This document shows, piece by piece, positions 61,574 to 64,000 of a stretch of 64,000 nucleotides of DNA (position 1 is the first letter of the stretch; each line of letters opens with the position of its first letter). The stretch comes from Gemmatimonadaceae bacterium. Lineage in GTDB: Bacteria; Gemmatimonadota; Gemmatimonadetes; Gemmatimonadales; Gemmatimonadaceae. Below the pieces are notes generated by a model. That model did no database searches. It was not told where the DNA came from and saw only the letters and a list, made by a program, of their open reading frames with translations. Where the stretch lies: NCBI GenBank assembly GCA_016742275.1, contig JACVCD010000014.1, positions 1-64,000 of the forward strand, given 5' to 3'. Made by a program: the position numbers and the translations under genes.

Positions 61574-62695
61574 TTACTTCTCGTGCAACACTTGGCATGT
61601 GCCGGGCGGCACCAGGTACCGATTCAATAGCGACACTACCTTGTCGCCACGAATCTCCTGCTCAAGCGATAGCAGTGTGTCACCGACGACAGTCAGGCGC
61701 GGAGGAATATCTGAATTCGTTGCGAGCGGAAGATCTATACATGCTTTTGTCCGATCCGCCGAAATTACGGTTAGGAAGAACGAGCCAGCAAAGTTCGTCC
61801 CACGGAGCTTGCCGTCGACGAACACGATCACGAGGCGACCGTCCGCCAATCGCAGTACTGACCATGGCATCGATGCTCTCTCTAGTACGGCAGGAACGTT
61901 CGCAAGCGCATCTTCTTTCACCGACGGCATTCCCCTCCGGCGGCTCCTCGGAATGCGGATGTCGCGAATGACGCTGCCGTCGCTTCGCATAAGCCGGAGC
62001 GTTTCTGAGAGGCCAATCGAGTATGCTAGTGTGTCCGACCACGAGGTGACCAGAACGTCGAACAGAAATCGCGAAGTGGGATGCCCCGAAAAGTCGACGG
62101 GAATCGCGCCAAATCTTCTCGCGGAGTCGGACGTTTCGGCTAAGTCCGTGAATAGCGTGCCACTACGCGCATCGGGCGCCGCAGAGACCACACCGCGTTC
62201 GCTTAACGCGAGCGCAGGGGACCGGCCACCGACGGCGCGTATGCGTCGTTCACGGGAGTGTTTCGTATCCCAGAAAATGATTCCACCGCGACCAATATCG
62301 CTCACAAGCAGTGTCGAGTCGTCACGGACGAGGATCGGAGACGGAGTTTCAAACTCTCCTGGCCCACGGCCACGTCGACCGATTACTCCCGTTAACCCAC
62401 CGCCGACACCAAATCGCAGGATGGAACGAGAGAATCCGTCGACGGCATAAAGGTCGCCTGATCGCGACATGGAGATCGAAACCGCACGGCCAAGGAAGAC
62501 TTTGCCAGAGTCGCGGAGCTCAACGGCGGATACACGTTGCAACCCTTGCTTGTTGATGTCTGCCGGCGCAGGAGCAGCGCAACCGTGAACGAGTAGAACG
62601 TTGATCCCAACCGCGAGTACTGCTCTCTTACTCCGATGCAGGTGACTTAAACCTACGGAATCGCTCAAGGATGGCGCGCCGCGAGCTGGCATCAT
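61574..62695 (-). CDS. 6-bladed beta-propeller lipoprotein
   Basis: Lipobox-like INVLLVHGC; blade motifs SGDLYAVDGFSRSILRFGVGGGLTGVIGRRGRGPGEFETP; start uncertain. Confidence 0.78.
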   Translation of the reverse strand: MMPARGAPSLSDSVGLSHLHRSKRAVLAVGINVLLVHGCAAPAPADINKQGLQRVSAVELRDSGKVFLGRAVSISMSRSGDLYAVDGFSRSILRFGVGGGLTGVIGRRGRGPGEFETPSPILVRDDSTLLVSDIGRGGIIFWDTKHSRERRIRAVGGRSPALALSERGVVSAAPDARSGTLFTDLAETSDSARRFGAIPVDFSGHPTSRFLFDVLVTSWSDTLAYSIGLSETLRLMRSDGSVIRDIRIPRSRRRGMPSVKEDALANVPAVLERASMPWSVLRLADGRLVIVFVDGKLRGTNFAGSFFLTVISADRTKACIDLPLATNSDIPPRLTVVGDTLLSLEQEIRGDKVVSLLNRYLVPPGTCQVLHEK

Positions 62696-63092
62696 TGTTT
62701 GCAGAGTCGATGAGTGCTCGGCCCTTGTCATACACAAGTACTCCGAAATGAAGGCGTGGTTTAGCCGAAGATAGGACTCCGATCACCGCCAACCGCGACT
62801 GGGCGATCGGAATCGATTCGTGCGACGCGGCGCGGCGGGTCAGCAGTACGACGACCTTAACCCGACCCTCAAGCTGAAGCCGGTTCCAATCGGCGAAGTC
62901 TGAATCACAGGAGAGGCACTGGTCTGGCGAGTATATCAACACGGCGACGCGCTCACTAGCAGGCAGCAACGCTGCAATGTCTGCTTGCGAGTGAATCTCG
63001 GCAGTGTGAGTGTCCGCAGCGTCGGGCTTGGAGTTGCACCCCAACGGCGCAACGCAAACAAGCCACAGTAACAACGAAATCACGGGTCTCAT
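62628..63092 (-). CDS. Thioredoxin-like (CxxC) lipoprotein
   Basis: MRPVISLLLWLVCVAPLGCNSK lipobox; VAVLIYSPDQCLSCDSDFADWNRL thioredoxin-fold-like CLSC motif; start at 63092. Confidence 0.7.
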   Translation of the reverse strand: MRPVISLLLWLVCVAPLGCNSKPDAADTHTAEIHSQADIAALLPASERVAVLIYSPDQCLSCDSDFADWNRLQLEGRVKVVVLLTRRAASHESIPIAQSRLAVIGVLSSAKPRLHFGVLVYDKGRALIDSANNDASSRRAILERFRRFKSPASE

Positions 63093-63098
63093 GGTACC

Positions 63099-63137
63099 GC
63101 TTGGAGCGAGGACGCGATGTCGCGCCTCGCTCCAAGC
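63099..63137 (-). other. Intercistronic stem-loop between the small peptide gene and the thioredoxin-like lipoprotein gene
   Basis: GCTTGGAGCGAGG[A]CGCGA..TCGCGCCTCGCTCCAAGC: 18 complementary bp with one bulged base. Confidence 0.85.
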
Positions 63138-63144
63138 TCTCGGT

Positions 63145-63345
63145 TCAAGTGATGATGATTGGAGGCATGATTCGGCACGGGCAATGGGCATCCCAGTCAC
63201 CAGCGCCACACGGCTTGCACCAGCCTGTGTAGAAGTCGACGTATGCGCGAGTGCCACCTTCCTCGGCAGAGACTCTGGTCGGGATTGCGAAGAGCCCTGC
63301 ACCAATTACAGCTGCCGCCGCGACTGAGCTGATTCGTCGAAACAT
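63145..63345 (-). CDS. Small secreted Cys-containing peptide precursor (66 aa)
   Basis: AGGAG 6-7 nt before ATG; signal peptide MFRRISSVAAAAVIGAGLFAIPTRVSA; mature EEGGTRAYVDFYTGWCKPCGAGDWDAHCPCRIMPPIIIT. Confidence 0.72.
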   Translation of the reverse strand: MFRRISSVAAAAVIGAGLFAIPTRVSAEEGGTRAYVDFYTGWCKPCGAGDWDAHCPCRIMPPIIIT

Positions 63346-63687
63346 TTGAAGCTCCTGCGAGAATGATGAATGATTGCTGGCACGACCGCTTGCCCGATTA
63401 CGCATGTGACGCTCGGCGACGAGCTGCTACTCAAGTACATTGCTGTCAAAGATTCGAGGGTCTACTCGTAATGGCCATTGGGCCGCAGCGCAGCGAGTAT
63501 GCAGCGAGAACGCCACCGCCGCAAGATTCAGGTAGGAAGCGCGGCCGTCTGGGGAGATAAGATGAGGGTTGGCGGGGCACCCGTGGAAGGTTTACGCGGC
63601 TCTCGGCGCCCAGTTCCAGGCGCGGCATCGGCCGATTTCGGCCTGCCTCGCCGCGTGGGCCGACACTACGTGCCCTACGACCTTAGC

Positions 63688-64000
63688 TTATACCGCATTC
63701 GGTACAGATTCGCACTTCTTTGCCAGCGCGCGGTAACGCACCCAAGTAAAGCGCCATCGGCGCTTGATGACTTGAAACGGACAATCGACCATGGCGCGAA
63801 CTCGTGGGGCGAGCGCTCGCCGTTCTGGTTCACCAGGTTCAGGTAGCTGCTCAATTGCCACTGCAGCTTGTAGTCGGCGGACTCTGCGTCGGTCGTCGTG
63901 ACTGTGTGGATCACGCCGTGACGATCCGTGCCCACAGACACCTTCATGCCGAAATACCATATGATCTCGGGATCACGGGTCTGCGTGGCATTCTTCGTCG
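63688..64000 (-). pseudogene. IS5-family transposase remnant (internally deleted and frameshifted, runs off window)
   Basis: One frame ...TRDPEIIWYFGMKVSVGTDRHGVIHTVTTTDAESADY, other frame VDCPFQVIKRRWRFTWVRYRALAKK; central transposase region missing. Confidence 0.75.

Noticed and set aside
61302-62450. 382-aa + strand ORF over the beta-propeller gene
   Set aside because: Ser/Arg/Pro-rich without domains; the minus-strand propeller reading has a lipobox and blade motifs and fits the operon.
1-64000. CRISPR arrays, rRNA, tRNA genes or prophage modules
   Set aside because: No repeat-spacer structure, rRNA-like sequence, convincing tRNA cloverleaf or phage structural genes noticed in intergenic regions; a tRNAscan/Infernal run would be decisive.

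Overview
This 64 kb window is a gene-dense, high-GC bacterial chromosome segment. The mix of families (SusC/SusD pair, M14/M1 peptidases, 6-bladed beta-propeller, CarboxypepD_reg/plug proteins, HprK with a mannose-type PTS) suggests a Gemmatimonadota-like organism; this taxonomic call is inference. Most of the window is housekeeping: ftsZ, M23 peptidase, ftsY, recG, asnS, mazG, alr, deoB, cdd, miaB, comEC, fbp, tyrA, argS, purM, ribD-ribE-ribBA-ribH-nusB, hpf, hprK, a complete mannose-family PTS (EIIABCD), ptsH and ptsI. I saw no rRNA, tRNA or CRISPR array. The most unusual region is the right end (about 61.5-64 kb): a minus-strand cassette made of a tiny secreted Cys-containing peptide whose mature part mimics a thioredoxin active site (VDFYTGWCKPCG), a long intercistronic stem-loop that fills almost the whole gap, a thioredoxin-like CxxC lipoprotein and a 6-bladed beta-propeller lipoprotein, next to a decayed IS5-type transposase. 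Other points of interest are a twin-Rieske Tat/lipoprotein-like protein with short cluster-motif spacing, a cysteine-free FmdB-like protein, an ftsZ upstream region with a perfect DnaA box beside a CRP-type palindrome, a peptidase-SusC-SusD locus, and a nearly gapless riboflavin-to-PTS gene string.
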